The notes below the pieces were generated by a model. It made no database searches. It had not been told where the DNA came from and worked only from the letters and a program-made list of their open reading frames with translations. Shown piece by piece: positions 51,031 to 60,272 of a stretch of DNA of 64,000 nucleotides. Within the stretch, counting starts at the first letter, position 1. Each line of letters begins with the position of its first letter. Both the position numbers and the translations under genes were made by a program. The DNA is taken from contig CAKPCH010000006.1 in assembly GCA_934141535.1 (NCBI GenBank), forward strand, positions 62,001 through 126,000. The letters are read 5' to 3'. Source of the DNA: an uncultured Bacilli bacterium (GTDB lineage: Bacteria; Bacillota_I; Bacilli_A; RF39; UBA660).

Positions 51031-52524
51031 TATAGTTTTAATTAATTTTATTAGTAATATCAATAAACTTATAAAAAATAAAATAAAAGAATACAAAATA
51101 TTTTTAGAAGCATCATAAGTATATGGATTTTCTATTATAATACTTTTCTCACTATACAAGTCATAAATATAGTCTTTTTCTTCTGTTATCTTTATGTTAA
51201 AAGGTTCTACTAAATTATAATTATCTATTCCCTTTACCTGAACTATTTTATATTCTCCATAATCTAGTTTTACTTCTATTTTTCTATTATTTGTTTTATA
51301 TGTACCTACTTCTTTATTATTTTTATCACATATTACAAATTCTGCACTTTCATCAAGTATATCATCTTCTTTTTCTTTATAGTATTTATTAATTATTAAT
51401 ATTCCTTGTTTCTTCTTACTATATAAATCATAAATATAATCTTTTTCTTCTGTTATCTTTATATTAAAAGGTTCTACTAAACTATAATTATCTATTCCTT
51501 TTACCTGAACTATTTTATATTCTCCATAATCTAGTTTTACTTCTATTTTTCCATTATTTGCTTTATATGTACCTACTTCTTTATTATTAATATCATATAT
51601 TACAAATTCTGCACTTTCATCAAGTATATCATCTTCTTTTTCTTTATAGTATTTATTAATTATTAATGTACCTTGTTTCTTCTTACTATATAAATCATAA
51701 ATATAGTCCTTTTCTTCATTTATTTCTACATTAAATGAAGAAACAAATTCACAATCGCTTACTCCATTTTCTTGTATTACTTTATATGTTCCATAATCTA
51801 ATCTTACTTTTATTTGACCATTAATAGTTTCATATTTACCAATAAATTTATCATTTATATCATATATTACAAATTCAGCACCTTTTTCTTTTTGATAATC
51901 AATATCAGTTTTATAATATTTATTTAAAATAAGATTACCTCTTATTACAGTTGAATTTGATACAACAGACATATTTTGATATTCATGATTTAAATTTAAT
52001 ACATATACTTTCTTATCTAATGTATATCCCTTAGATGGACTTATTTCCTTAACAGTATAATTAGCTAAAGGTATTCCTAATATTTGTGCTTTTCCAAATA
52101 TATCTGTAATAACTGTTTTTATTAAAACATTATCCTTATATAAACCATATCTAGCACCTTCTAAAGTAGCAAATGTTTTCTTTGTAAACTCTATATCTTC
52201 TTTATATAAAAATATATTTCCTTCTTCTACATTAATAGTTAAATTAAATGTTATATCATCTGTTTTAATAAATTTTATATTGTATATACCTTTCTTATTA
52301 GTTTTTATAATTAATTTATTATCCTTAATTGTAGCACTTATATTACTTTCTAATATTTTAAAATCACTAAGAACATTATTATCATCAACTATTTCATAAT
52401 TAGAATTTATTGTATAATATAATTCTTCATTAGCAAAACTAGGTAATTTTTCATTATTGTTTACAGCGCCAACTTTACTAACAAAACATAAAAAAACTAT
52501 AACTGTAATTAAAACTTTTTTCAT
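51010..52524 (-). CDS. Surface protein with prealbumin-like (SpaA/Cna-B type) repeats
   Basis: Signal peptide (1-20), a beta domain, a SpaA-like block (GARYGLYKDNVLIKTVITD then IPLANYTVKEISPSKGY, residues about 123-168), then three repeats of about 89 residues (196-284, 285-373, 374-460). Each has INKYYK, AEFVIYD, KLDYGEYKIVQ and EKDYIYDLYS. Repeats 2 and 3 are almost identical. The end has NPYTYD (466-471), a hydrophobic helix and a basic tail, like a sortase sorting signal but not LPxTG. Probably an adhesin or stalk protein; no sortase gene is in the window. Confidence 0.85.
   Translation of the reverse strand: MKKVLITVIVFLCFVSKVGAVNNNEKLPSFANEELYYTINSNYEIVDDNNVLSDFKILESNISATIKDNKLIIKTNKKGIYNIKFIKTDDITFNLTINVEEGNIFLYKEDIEFTKKTFATLEGARYGLYKDNVLIKTVITDIFGKAQILGIPLANYTVKEISPSKGYTLDKKVYVLNLNHEYQNMSVVSNSTVIRGNLILNKYYKTDIDYQKEKGAEFVIYDINDKFIGKYETINGQIKVRLDYGTYKVIQENGVSDCEFVSSFNVEINEEKDYIYDLYSKKKQGTLIINKYYKEKEDDILDESAEFVIYDINNKEVGTYKANNGKIEVKLDYGEYKIVQVKGIDNYSLVEPFNIKITEEKDYIYDLYSKKKQGILIINKYYKEKEDDILDESAEFVICDKNNKEVGTYKTNNRKIEVKLDYGEYKIVQVKGIDNYNLVEPFNIKITEEKDYIYDLYSEKSIIIENPYTYDASKNILYSFILFFISLLILLIKLIKTINKKLRK
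51145..51405 (-). repeat. Repeat unit 3 of the surface protein
   Basis: Codes residues 374-460. Nearly identical in DNA to unit 2; differences include Cys for Tyr and Arg for Gly. Confidence 0.9.
51406..51672 (-). repeat. Repeat unit 2 of the surface protein
   Basis: Codes residues 285-373; 267-base period with unit 3. Confidence 0.9.
51673..51939 (-). repeat. Repeat unit 1 of the surface protein, diverged
   Basis: Codes residues 196-284, same length as unit 2 but clearly diverged in sequence. Confidence 0.85.
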
Positions 52525-52660
52525 ATATTTCTCCTTTCACAATATTTTTAGCACACTTTATAAAATAATACAAAGAAGTGTTTTTTAATTTTTGTGAAAG
52601 TATTTTTTTTAATATTTAAATTTAACTTACATATTTTTTAATACTAACTTTTTTATTAAT

Positions 52661-52689
52661 AAAAAAAAGAAATTCTATAAAATTTCTAA
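52661..52689 (-). terminator. Intrinsic terminator after the 52696-53082 gene
   Basis: AGAAATTTTAT and AGAATTTCT pair as AGAAAT/ATTTCT with a long T-run. Confidence 0.6.
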
Positions 52690-52695
52690 TTTTTA

Positions 52696-53082
52696 TTATT
52701 TTTTTATATTTAAGAACTTTTTTATATTTTCTATATCTTTTTGATCTTTTAAAGCATTTCTTTTTAATTTATATTCTAAAATAGTTGTAAGTTTTTCAAC
52801 AGGATATCCATCTTTCATATCATATTTTAATGTTTCTTTAGGATTAACTACTATTTCTAAATACTCATCTACCTTATAAAATCCACATTCATTTTTCTTA
52901 TCTTCTGTTAATTTATATTTATCTTTTATAGAATTAAATAATTCTTCTGATATGCATAAATCGATATCTCCTATTTTTTCTCTTAAGCCATATAACATTA
53001 AACAACCTGAAGATAAGATATAATAATCACCTAAAGGAAAACCTAATTCTTTTAACCTAATTATTAATTGTTCTTTATTCAT
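52696..53082 (-). CDS. Nucleotidyltransferase-fold protein
   Basis: 128 residues. ILSSGCLMLYGLREKIGDIDLCIS resembles the minimal nucleotidyltransferase core (G-S/G followed by a DxD-type IDL), as in small NTase or AbiEii-like proteins and sugar-phosphate relatives. The end is helical and basic. It is directly downstream of leuS (stop of leuS shares a base with its ATG). No partner of a toxin-antitoxin pair is visible, so a defence role is not supported. Confidence 0.7.
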   Translation of the reverse strand: MNKEQLIIRLKELGFPLGDYYILSSGCLMLYGLREKIGDIDLCISEELFNSIKDKYKLTEDKKNECGFYKVDEYLEIVVNPKETLKYDMKDGYPVEKLTTILEYKLKRNALKDQKDIENIKKFLNIKK

Positions 53083-55502
53083 TATTTTGCTACTATGTTT
53101 ACTAATTTTTTAGGAACAACTATTACTTTTACTATTTCTTTTCCTTCAGTATAATTTCTTACATTTTCAATATCATAAGCTAATTTTTCCATTTCAGATT
53201 CTGTTGTTGATGAGTGAACTTCAATTTTTCCTCTTACTTTTCCATTAACTTGTACTACCATTGTAAATGTATCATTTTCTAGTTTAGATGAATTAAATTC
53301 TGGCCATGGTGATAATGTAAACTCATCACCTAATTTATAAACTTCATTTAATTCTTCTGTTATATGAGGTGCGATAGGATTTAATAAGTGTAGTAATATT
53401 CTATAGTCTTTTTTTGATACTGTATCTAATTCTTCTAAATTATTTAATAAAATCATAAGTGAAGATACTGCTGTATTATATTTCATGTTTTCTAAATCTT
53501 CTGTTACTTTTTTTATAGTTTGATTTATTAATATTTCAGTTTCACTAGAATATTCATTATTATCATTTAATTTAGTACCTAATCTAAATACTCTATCTAA
53601 GAATTTTTTACATCCTTTAAGACCATTTTCACTCCAAGAAGCATCATGTTCATAGTCTCCAATAAACATTTCATAAGTACGAAGTGCATCAGCACCATAA
53701 TCTCTTACTATATCATCAGGATTAACTACATTACCTTTAGACTTACTCATTTTCTCTCCGTTAGAGCCTAAAATCATTCCATGACTTACACGTGTCCAAA
53801 TCATTTCTTTGTTAGGAACTAAACCTATATTATATAAAAATTGTACCCAAAATCTTGCATATAGTAGATGACGAGCAGTATGCTCCATACCTCCATTATA
53901 CCAATCTACATGGCGCCAATACTTCATAGAATCCATACTAGCAAATTCTTTAGTATTATGTGGATCCATAAATCTTAGAAAATACCAACTTGATCCTGCC
54001 CAGTTAGGCATAGTATCAGTTTCTCTTACTGCTGCACATCCACATTTTGGACAAGTTGTATTTACCCAATCAGTTATTTTAGCAAGTGGAGATTCACCGT
54101 TATCTGTAGGTTCATACTCTGCTACATCAGGAAGTAAAAGTGGTAAATCCTCTTCATTCATTGGTACCCATCCACATTTAGGACAATTAATCATTGGTAT
54201 TGGTTCTCCCCAGAATCTTTGACGTGAGAATATCCAATCTCTCATTTTATAATTGCATACTTTTCTTGCTATATTCTTAGATACTAAATATTCTGTAATT
54301 TTTTTCTTAGCATCCATTACACTTAAACCATCAAAAGTAGATGAATTAATTAATTTAGCTTCTTTATTTTCTAGATATTCACCCTTTTCATATGCCTTAT
54401 CTTCTGTTGTAGAACCAGTAATTACTGGTATTATATCTAGATTATGTTCTTTAGCATATAAAAAGTCCCTTTGATCGTGTGCTGGAACAGCCATTACAGC
54501 ACCCGTTCCATAATCTCCAAGAACAAAATCTCCTAAAAATATTGGAACTTCTTTTCCAGTTACAGGGTTAATAGCTTTAACACCTTTTACTTCAACACCA
54601 GTTTTACCTTTATTTAATTCTGTTCTATCCATATTAGATTTTTTAGAAGTCTCTTCTATATATTTTAATACTTCTTCTTTATTCTCTACTCTAGGTAAAA
54701 GTTCTTTTATTATTGAACCATCTGGTGCGATTACAAAGAATGTTATACCATATATAGTTTCTATACAAGTAGTAAATATTGAAAACTTACCACCATCTTT
54801 AATATCTACATCAACTTCTACTCCTTCAGATTTACCAATCCAATTTATTTGACCTAATTTAACTTTATCAGCAAAATTAGTATCATCTAATCCCTTTAAT
54901 AAATCTTCTGCATAATCACTCATTCTTAACATCCATTGTGATTTCTCTTTTTGTACTACTGTACTTCCACATCTCTCACAAACTCCACCAGCAGCATCTT
55001 CATTAGATAATACTGTTTTACAATTAGGACACCAGTTTACAGGTATTTTATCTTTATAAGCCATATTATGTTTATAAAATTGTAAAAATTGCCATTGTGT
55101 CCATTTATAATATTCTGGGTCTGTGGTAGAAAATTCTCTTGACCAATCAAATGAAAAACCAAGAGATTTCATTTGTCCTTTAAATGTATGTATATTATCT
55201 CTTACAGCATCTTTTGGATGTATATGATTTTTTATAGCATACTGTTCTGCTGGAGCACCAAATGCATCCCATCCCATAGGATATAAAACATTATATCCTT
55301 GCATCCTTTTAATACGAGCTAAAGCATCTTGTGCTGTATAACTTCTAACATGTCCAACATGAAGTCCAGTACCTGATGGATATGGAAATTCAACTAATAT
55401 ATAATAAGGTTTCTTAGTACTATCATTATAAGCCTTAAAAGTATTATTATCATCCCAATATTTTTGCCATTTCTTTTCTATTTTACTAAAATTATAATAC
55501 AT
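53082..55502 (-). CDS. leuS: Leucine-tRNA ligase
   Basis: Class I synthetase for tRNA-Leu. Motifs: HIGH-type YPSGTGLHVGHVRSYT, a zinc knuckle (CPNC and CERC), the CP1 editing domain (TCIETIYGITFFV, VPAHDQRDF), a second Cys block (CPKCGWVP), LeuRS-specific WAGSSWYFLRF, KMSKS in GEKMSKSKGNVV, and the anticodon domain. I start at 55502 (MYYNFSKIEKKWQ), giving 806 residues. Its AAGGAGGAT site overlaps the end of the upstream gene. A Leu T-box heads the operon. Confidence 0.97.
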   Translation of the reverse strand: MYYNFSKIEKKWQKYWDDNNTFKAYNDSTKKPYYILVEFPYPSGTGLHVGHVRSYTAQDALARIKRMQGYNVLYPMGWDAFGAPAEQYAIKNHIHPKDAVRDNIHTFKGQMKSLGFSFDWSREFSTTDPEYYKWTQWQFLQFYKHNMAYKDKIPVNWCPNCKTVLSNEDAAGGVCERCGSTVVQKEKSQWMLRMSDYAEDLLKGLDDTNFADKVKLGQINWIGKSEGVEVDVDIKDGGKFSIFTTCIETIYGITFFVIAPDGSIIKELLPRVENKEEVLKYIEETSKKSNMDRTELNKGKTGVEVKGVKAINPVTGKEVPIFLGDFVLGDYGTGAVMAVPAHDQRDFLYAKEHNLDIIPVITGSTTEDKAYEKGEYLENKEAKLINSSTFDGLSVMDAKKKITEYLVSKNIARKVCNYKMRDWIFSRQRFWGEPIPMINCPKCGWVPMNEEDLPLLLPDVAEYEPTDNGESPLAKITDWVNTTCPKCGCAAVRETDTMPNWAGSSWYFLRFMDPHNTKEFASMDSMKYWRHVDWYNGGMEHTARHLLYARFWVQFLYNIGLVPNKEMIWTRVSHGMILGSNGEKMSKSKGNVVNPDDIVRDYGADALRTYEMFIGDYEHDASWSENGLKGCKKFLDRVFRLGTKLNDNNEYSSETEILINQTIKKVTEDLENMKYNTAVSSLMILLNNLEELDTVSKKDYRILLHLLNPIAPHITEELNEVYKLGDEFTLSPWPEFNSSKLENDTFTMVVQVNGKVRGKIEVHSSTTESEMEKLAYDIENVRNYTEGKEIVKVIVVPKKLVNIVAK

Positions 55503-55503
55503 A

Positions 55504-55848
55504 TTAATCCTCCTTCTTAGGTCCATAAATAAGTCCTACTATATGATATAAAACTAATATCAATACAATAAGAGTTACTATTCCTACTAACATTTCTATA
55601 AATAAATTATCAAATAAACATACTACATATACAGTAGTAGCTAATATAAATGAATTAACAAAACAAACTGTATAAGCTAAACTTTTTAAATTTTTATCAG
55701 TTACTTTTACTTTATATCTATATTTTAAATACTTTATTTCTTTTCCATCAGGAAACTTTTTTAATACATTTTTTCTTGATATAACAAATATTATATAAAA
55801 TAAATATACAATAACAAATACAAATAAATATAATAATAATTCTCTCAT
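55504..55848 (-). CDS. Membrane protein of unknown function in the leuS operon
   Basis: 114 residues with three membrane helices: an N-terminal one (LLLYLFVFVIVYLFYIIFV), then a soluble basic loop (FPDGKEIKYLKYRYKVKVTD), then a pair. GPKKED at the end overlaps the leuS ribosome-binding site. It lies directly after the T-box, so it should be induced together with leuS. No family recognised. Confidence 0.8.
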   Translation of the reverse strand: MRELLLYLFVFVIVYLFYIIFVISRKNVLKKFPDGKEIKYLKYRYKVKVTDKNLKSLAYTVCFVNSFILATTVYVVCLFDNLFIEMLVGIVTLIVLILVLYHIVGLIYGPKKED

Positions 55849-55861
55849 AAATTTCCTCCTA

Positions 55862-56062
55862 TAAAAAAATCACATCCTTTATATAAGGACGTGATTTAAC
55901 GTGGTACCACCTTAATTCGTGCTAAAGCACCTTAAAACTTTAACGCAGTTAACGTACAGCTAAAAAAGCAAGTTCATAAATTTTAAGTTAAAGTTTTCAC
56001 CAACCACTTTTTCTCTAATAACCTAAGTATTTATTACTACTCTTTTCCTTTGCCTTTAAAAA
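55862..56062 (-). promoter_or_regulatory. T-box leader, leucine-specific
   Basis: Minus strand: GAGTAGTAATAA (AGTA motif), TTAGAGA plus GTGGTTGGTG (distal stem I), then TTTATGAACTTGC, where CUU (55970-55972) is a Leu codon in the specifier position. Then AAGGTGGTACCACG (T-box; variable T fits discriminator A of tRNA-Leu) and the terminator AATCACGTCCTT/AAGGATGTGATT plus seven T. Classic transcription-attenuation T-box. Confidence 0.93.
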
Positions 56063-56071
56063 ACTAATATT

Positions 56072-56100
56072 AGTATACTACACTTCATAAATATATTCAA
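56072..56100 (-). promoter_or_regulatory. Promoter of the leuS operon
   Basis: TTGAAT (56095-56100), 17-base spacer, TATACT (56072-56077). It overlaps the last codons of the GH31 gene. Confidence 0.55.
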
Positions 56101-58453
56101 GTAATTTTAATAATAAATCTATATATTTTCTCTCTATATAATTTTTACCGTGCGCTAATTTTTTTATTTGTATTCTTTTCTTTTTTAAATCTAAATCATT
56201 AGAAAACATTATATCATCTATTTTTTGCTTAACAACTGTTTTTATTGGTAAATCACTTATAACAGATACTATATCATCATTTATTATTCTTAATGAATCT
56301 ATTTCTATATCTTTACCACTAACTATTACAGTAAGTTGACTTGTTGTTGGTACATTTAAAATATCTACTATTAAATCTGTATCACTTTTATAATATTTAT
56401 TATTTATACTACTACTTCCAACATAACTTAAAACATTAACATCTGGTTTAGTATTTTTAAATTTTATTCTATAATTTCTAGTAGAGCTTATTACTCCTTT
56501 TTCTCCACTAACTGGTAAAATAGTTAATTTATATTGATCTTTATTATATACAAATTCAATATTAGTAATTAAATATTTACCCTTTAAATATTCATTAGAT
56601 ACTCCATCATCTTCATAAATACTATATGTATTATTAGATCCTGGAAATACATCTATTTCCATATTTTGCGGTGTTGATGTATCATTAAAATAATTGTGCG
56701 CTAAAGGAATTATAGATCCTGCTTTTACAAATATTGGATATTCTTCATCTTTATAAAATGAAACATATTTTTTATTACCATTATATTTTTTACCTGTATT
56801 AAAATCATACCAAGTACCTGCTGGAATAAATATTTTATGTATAACTCTATTCATTACATAATCTTTTTTTTCTAATATTGGACTTATTAAAAATGTAGAA
56901 CCAAAGAAATATTCTTTACAGTATAATGGATTATCATATAAACTAGGATATGTATAATATAGGGGCTCTATTAATGTTTTACCATATTTAAAATATTTAT
57001 AAGATTCTGTATATATATATGGAATTAATTTATATCTTAAATTAATATATGAAGTTGTTATATTTGCAGTCTTAAGTCCCCATTTCCAAGGTTCTCTCTT
57101 ATAATATTTTCCACCCTTACTTCCCAATCTTAATATTGGAGAAAAAACTCCTAATTGAACAAACCTAGTAAATAATTCATTATCTTCAATACCATCACTA
57201 GTACCACCAAAGTCATGACTTATAAAACTTATACCTAAATTGGAAGCTGTTATATTAAAATTAACAATATCTTCTAATGTATCCCAATTAACACTTGATT
57301 CTCCAGCATAAGATATAGGATATCTATGGGGCGCTACTAAAGTATTATAAGCACATATAAGTGGTCTTTTATTTTCATTTTTATAATTATTATAATATAA
57401 GAAATGTTTTAATAATGTTAATCTATCTAAATCATTTTTATTTATAGATTCAATAGAATAAAAATCTATACCATATAAATCCAGTTTAGATATAACTAAT
57501 TTTAAAAATGCATCAATTGTTCTTGAATCATATAAATTAAATGGTATATTCCCACTTTTATCTACTGATATATAATCTTTTAATACATCATAAATATAAT
57601 TATCTTTTTTAAACTCTAATGAATCTTTAATAGATAAACCAAGTTTTATTTTATTACTAGATAAATAATCTACTAATGATTTAGGATTACTATAAAAATT
57701 ATTAAATTTTAAATCATTATTATTTTGCCAATTATCTAATAAAAAGATAGATAGTGGTACATTATTACTTTCAAATTTCTTAACTAAATGCTCTATACTT
57801 TCTTCACTATATATATCATCCTTACTCCACCAATTACCAAGAGCATATCTAGGAATTAAAGGAGGATAACCGGTTAATAGATAGTAATCATTTAAACAAT
57901 AATAAAAATCTTTATTATACATAAATACATATATATCTACACCACTATTATCCCTTTTCTTAAATGATCCATTTTCAAGTATTAATGATGTTTTAGAATC
58001 ATCAATAGATACAAAACCATCTTGAGAATAAAGACCTTTAACTTGTTTTATTTTACCATTAAGTCTATATAAATCTGTATTATATCTTCTTGCTTCTGGA
58101 TGATTATAATACCAAAATTTATTAGTATTAACCAAACTTATTTTTAAATTAGATCCAGCAAAAAGTTTATTATTACTAAATTTTCTTTCTTTTACATAAT
58201 ATAGTTCAAAATATTTTGTAGTGATTTTTATATCTTTTTTTGTTTCAGTAACTTCAAAATTAGGTTTAGGAAAGTTTCTATACCAAACAAGTTCTGTTGG
58301 ATAATCTTCAAACATACCATTATCATTATATTCTAATCTAACAAGTCTTTCAGTTAATACAGTTATTCTATATTTATCCCCTTTAAACACACAATCTAAG
58401 CGTGCTGTAGACTTATTTAAATCAAATCTAAATTGAGGTCCTAAATCATACAT
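56078..58453 (-). CDS. Glycoside hydrolase family 31 protein, divergent catalytic positions
   Basis: GH31 enzymes hydrolyse alpha-glucosides or alpha-xylosides. The 791-residue chain has the N-terminal beta domain, a TIM barrel (PRYALGNWWSKDD; GISFISHDFGG at 407-417; RYKLIPYIYTE) and the beta C-domains (PIFVKAGSIIP). The nucleophile strand reads GIDFYSIES (328-336) and the acid/base loop HRYPISYAGES (376-386), where GH31 normally has Asp (DFxxxD and GD). Both positions look like Glu or other residues here. No signal peptide, so cytosolic. Family sure, activity uncertain. Confidence 0.88.
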   Translation of the reverse strand: MYDLGPQFRFDLNKSTARLDCVFKGDKYRITVLTERLVRLEYNDNGMFEDYPTELVWYRNFPKPNFEVTETKKDIKITTKYFELYYVKERKFSNNKLFAGSNLKISLVNTNKFWYYNHPEARRYNTDLYRLNGKIKQVKGLYSQDGFVSIDDSKTSLILENGSFKKRDNSGVDIYVFMYNKDFYYCLNDYYLLTGYPPLIPRYALGNWWSKDDIYSEESIEHLVKKFESNNVPLSIFLLDNWQNNNDLKFNNFYSNPKSLVDYLSSNKIKLGLSIKDSLEFKKDNYIYDVLKDYISVDKSGNIPFNLYDSRTIDAFLKLVISKLDLYGIDFYSIESINKNDLDRLTLLKHFLYYNNYKNENKRPLICAYNTLVAPHRYPISYAGESSVNWDTLEDIVNFNITASNLGISFISHDFGGTSDGIEDNELFTRFVQLGVFSPILRLGSKGGKYYKREPWKWGLKTANITTSYINLRYKLIPYIYTESYKYFKYGKTLIEPLYYTYPSLYDNPLYCKEYFFGSTFLISPILEKKDYVMNRVIHKIFIPAGTWYDFNTGKKYNGNKKYVSFYKDEEYPIFVKAGSIIPLAHNYFNDTSTPQNMEIDVFPGSNNTYSIYEDDGVSNEYLKGKYLITNIEFVYNKDQYKLTILPVSGEKGVISSTRNYRIKFKNTKPDVNVLSYVGSSSINNKYYKSDTDLIVDILNVPTTSQLTVIVSGKDIEIDSLRIINDDIVSVISDLPIKTVVKQKIDDIMFSNDLDLKKKRIQIKKLAHGKNYIERKYIDLLLKLLEYIYEV

Positions 58454-58546
58454 AATATCACCACACTTTTTTATTCTTTTAAACTATAATAATTATATCA
58501 CGACTTATCATAAAGGTCAAAAGAAATACTAATAATTTAATATAAA

Positions 58547-58573
58547 AATAAAAACAATATATAAATATTGTTT
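58547..58573 (-). terminator. Intrinsic terminator after the DUF308 gene
   Basis: AAACAATATT-TAT-ATATTGTTT then TTATTTTTA. Confidence 0.7.
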
Positions 58574-59194
58574 CTACTTATCTTCTTCAAATTTAGCATC
58601 TACTGTTTTTTTACCTTTTATTCTTTTAGTTTTCTTTGTAGCATTATTAACAGGAACTATCTCTTCTGTTACTTTTTTATTTTTAACTTTATAATATATA
58701 TAATCAATTATTTCAGCAACTGAATAAATTATTATTAAAACTCCTATTATTTTATCAAATACAGCAGATATAATAAGTACTCCAAGAACTAACATAATAA
58801 TTGAAGTTAATAAAAATACCGCAAACTCTTTTTTATCATAACTATATAGTGATATAGCATATATCATTCTATCTATACCTACAAATAATATCCACATACC
58901 TATTATTACTCTAATTACAAAACTAAAAGCACCTGATGAAATTATTAATACTACACCACAACAAATTATAAATAAACCTATTATTAATTCTTGTAGGCTA
59001 TAATCTCCTAATTTACCTTTCATATAAATATATACTATTGACTTAACTATTCCAATTAGTATTAAGAGTGCTCCTATAACTTTTGATGCCATAGTAATTA
59101 AATCATCAGTACTAGTTAAAACTATAATACCAAATACTAAGAATAATAAAGCATATATTAAATTATTTATTGTTATTTTATTTTCTTTATTCAT
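58574..59194 (-). CDS. DUF308 (HdeD-like) membrane protein
   Basis: 206 residues with six hydrophobic helices in three repeated pairs (FLVFGIIVLTSTDDLITMAS; IGLFIICCGVVLIISSGAF; ITSIIMLVLGVLIISAVFDK), the DUF308 layout, and a basic C-terminal tail. In E. coli the relative HdeD is linked to acid resistance; the role here is unknown. I start at 59194 after GGAGGTAAAT; an upstream TTG is not needed. Confidence 0.85.
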   Translation of the reverse strand: MNKENKITINNLIYALLFLVFGIIVLTSTDDLITMASKVIGALLILIGIVKSIVYIYMKGKLGDYSLQELIIGLFIICCGVVLIISSGAFSFVIRVIIGMWILFVGIDRMIYAISLYSYDKKEFAVFLLTSIIMLVLGVLIISAVFDKIIGVLIIIYSVAEIIDYIYYKVKNKKVTEEIVPVNNATKKTKRIKGKKTVDAKFEEDK

Positions 59195-59227
59195 ATTTAC
59201 CTCCAATATAATTATACAATAAATTTT

Positions 59228-59256
59228 AAAAAAAGCAAAGTTAAAAAACTTTACTT
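59228..59256 (-). terminator. Intrinsic terminator after the prepilin-like gene
   Basis: AAGTAAAGTT-TTTTA-ACTTTGCTTTTTTT. Confidence 0.75.
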
Positions 59257-59271
59257 ATAAAAATATATTTA

Positions 59272-60249
59272 TTATTTTATTAATGTTTTTGAAAGTGTTA
59301 TTACTGGACGGACACCATAATAGCTCGTACTGTTGACGAGGATGTCTTCAAAGTTGCCGTAATAGTAAACAACCCACGCGCTGAGAGAGCTATCAGCAGT
59401 AGGCGTTATTGTCCAATAACCTAACACTCCTGATACTGGATGAGTTCTTCCAGATAAATAATCATATAACCAGACCGGAAATTCTGAAGTTTTATTTCCT
59501 GCAGCTTTATATATTTGATCTTTTGTTGGAAAACTTACCTCAACTCCAGACTTGTTAAATACACTCTTTGCTAAAGCAATAGCTTCTGCTGAATTTATAC
59601 TTTTACAAGTATTAGTAGTTCCTCCATCTGTGCACCATGCTAATTTTTTTGGTACATATGAATCTGTATAATTTTCTTTCATAATTAAACTTACTGTATC
59701 TGTATTATTTTCTAGTACAAAGAATGTATTACTGTAACTATCTCCTACTTCACATGTATATTCATCACCATAATTAAAACTTCCACTTGGTACGTTTCCT
59801 GTGGTTGCTGTCGTTACCGCTTTACAAATAAGTTTTGATGCGCCACTGTCTTCCTCTTTTATTTTACCATTTTCGTATGTTAAATTTTTAGAACCTATTT
59901 TAAAATCTTCTAATCCTGTTATACTTCCATTGGATAAGAATATTTTACTACCGGCAGATGGTTTATCTCCACTTATTTCTATATTAAGTGATATTCCATC
60001 ACATATTAAACTATCATCACTTTGTACTGTACATTCACTTGGATTAAAGTTAGAACTTGGATGTGTCATGTTATATCTAGTTATCTCATTTTTTACTTGA
60101 TCTAAGTATAATTCTGCACTTCTTTCTACTGATGATCCTTTACTACTTTTAATTATGTTTAATACTACTGGTATAGCGATTAATGCTATTATGGCTAGTA
60201 TTACGATGACTGCTAATAACTCAATTAATGTAAATCCTTTATTTTTCAT
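59272..60249 (-). CDS. Type IV prepilin-like protein with C-terminal lectin-like variable domain
   Basis: MKNKGFTLIELLAVIVILAI is a textbook class III signal: cleavage after Gly5, Glu at +5 of the mature chain. A pilin-type stalk with two Cys follows (CTVQSDDSLIC). The C-terminal part (about 140-325) has YGDEYTCEVGDSYSNTFFVLE, SINSAEAIALAKSVFNKSG and ends WTITPTADS...YGVRPVITLSKT, similar to DUF6273/C-type-lectin-like domains. The same domain ends the next protein (60273-61511), which has a different N-terminus. No pilin assembly genes are nearby. Ligand unknown. Confidence 0.85.
   Translation of the reverse strand: MKNKGFTLIELLAVIVILAIIALIAIPVVLNIIKSSKGSSVERSAELYLDQVKNEITRYNMTHPSSNFNPSECTVQSDDSLICDGISLNIEISGDKPSAGSKIFLSNGSITGLEDFKIGSKNLTYENGKIKEEDSGASKLICKAVTTATTGNVPSGSFNYGDEYTCEVGDSYSNTFFVLENNTDTVSLIMKENYTDSYVPKKLAWCTDGGTTNTCKSINSAEAIALAKSVFNKSGVEVSFPTKDQIYKAAGNKTSEFPVWLYDYLSGRTHPVSGVLGYWTITPTADSSLSAWVVYYYGNFEDILVNSTSYYGVRPVITLSKTLIK
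59320..59412 (-). other. Hypervariable-looking, GC-rich segment of the prepilin-like gene
   Basis: 31 codons, 43 of 93 bases G or C by count and 13 codons ending in C, inside a very AT-rich gene. Diverged from the equivalent 93 bases at 60321-60413, whereas DNA on both sides is nearly the same in the two genes. Confidence 0.7.
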
Positions 60250-60272
60250 ATTACTCCTCTACTTTCTATTTA

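Noticed and set aside
51145..51939. CRISPR-like repeats
   Set aside because: The 267-base repeats are in frame within one surface protein and have no spacers.
52696..53082. AbiE-like toxin
   Set aside because: Only the minimal nucleotidyltransferase pattern is present and no antitoxin partner is adjacent.
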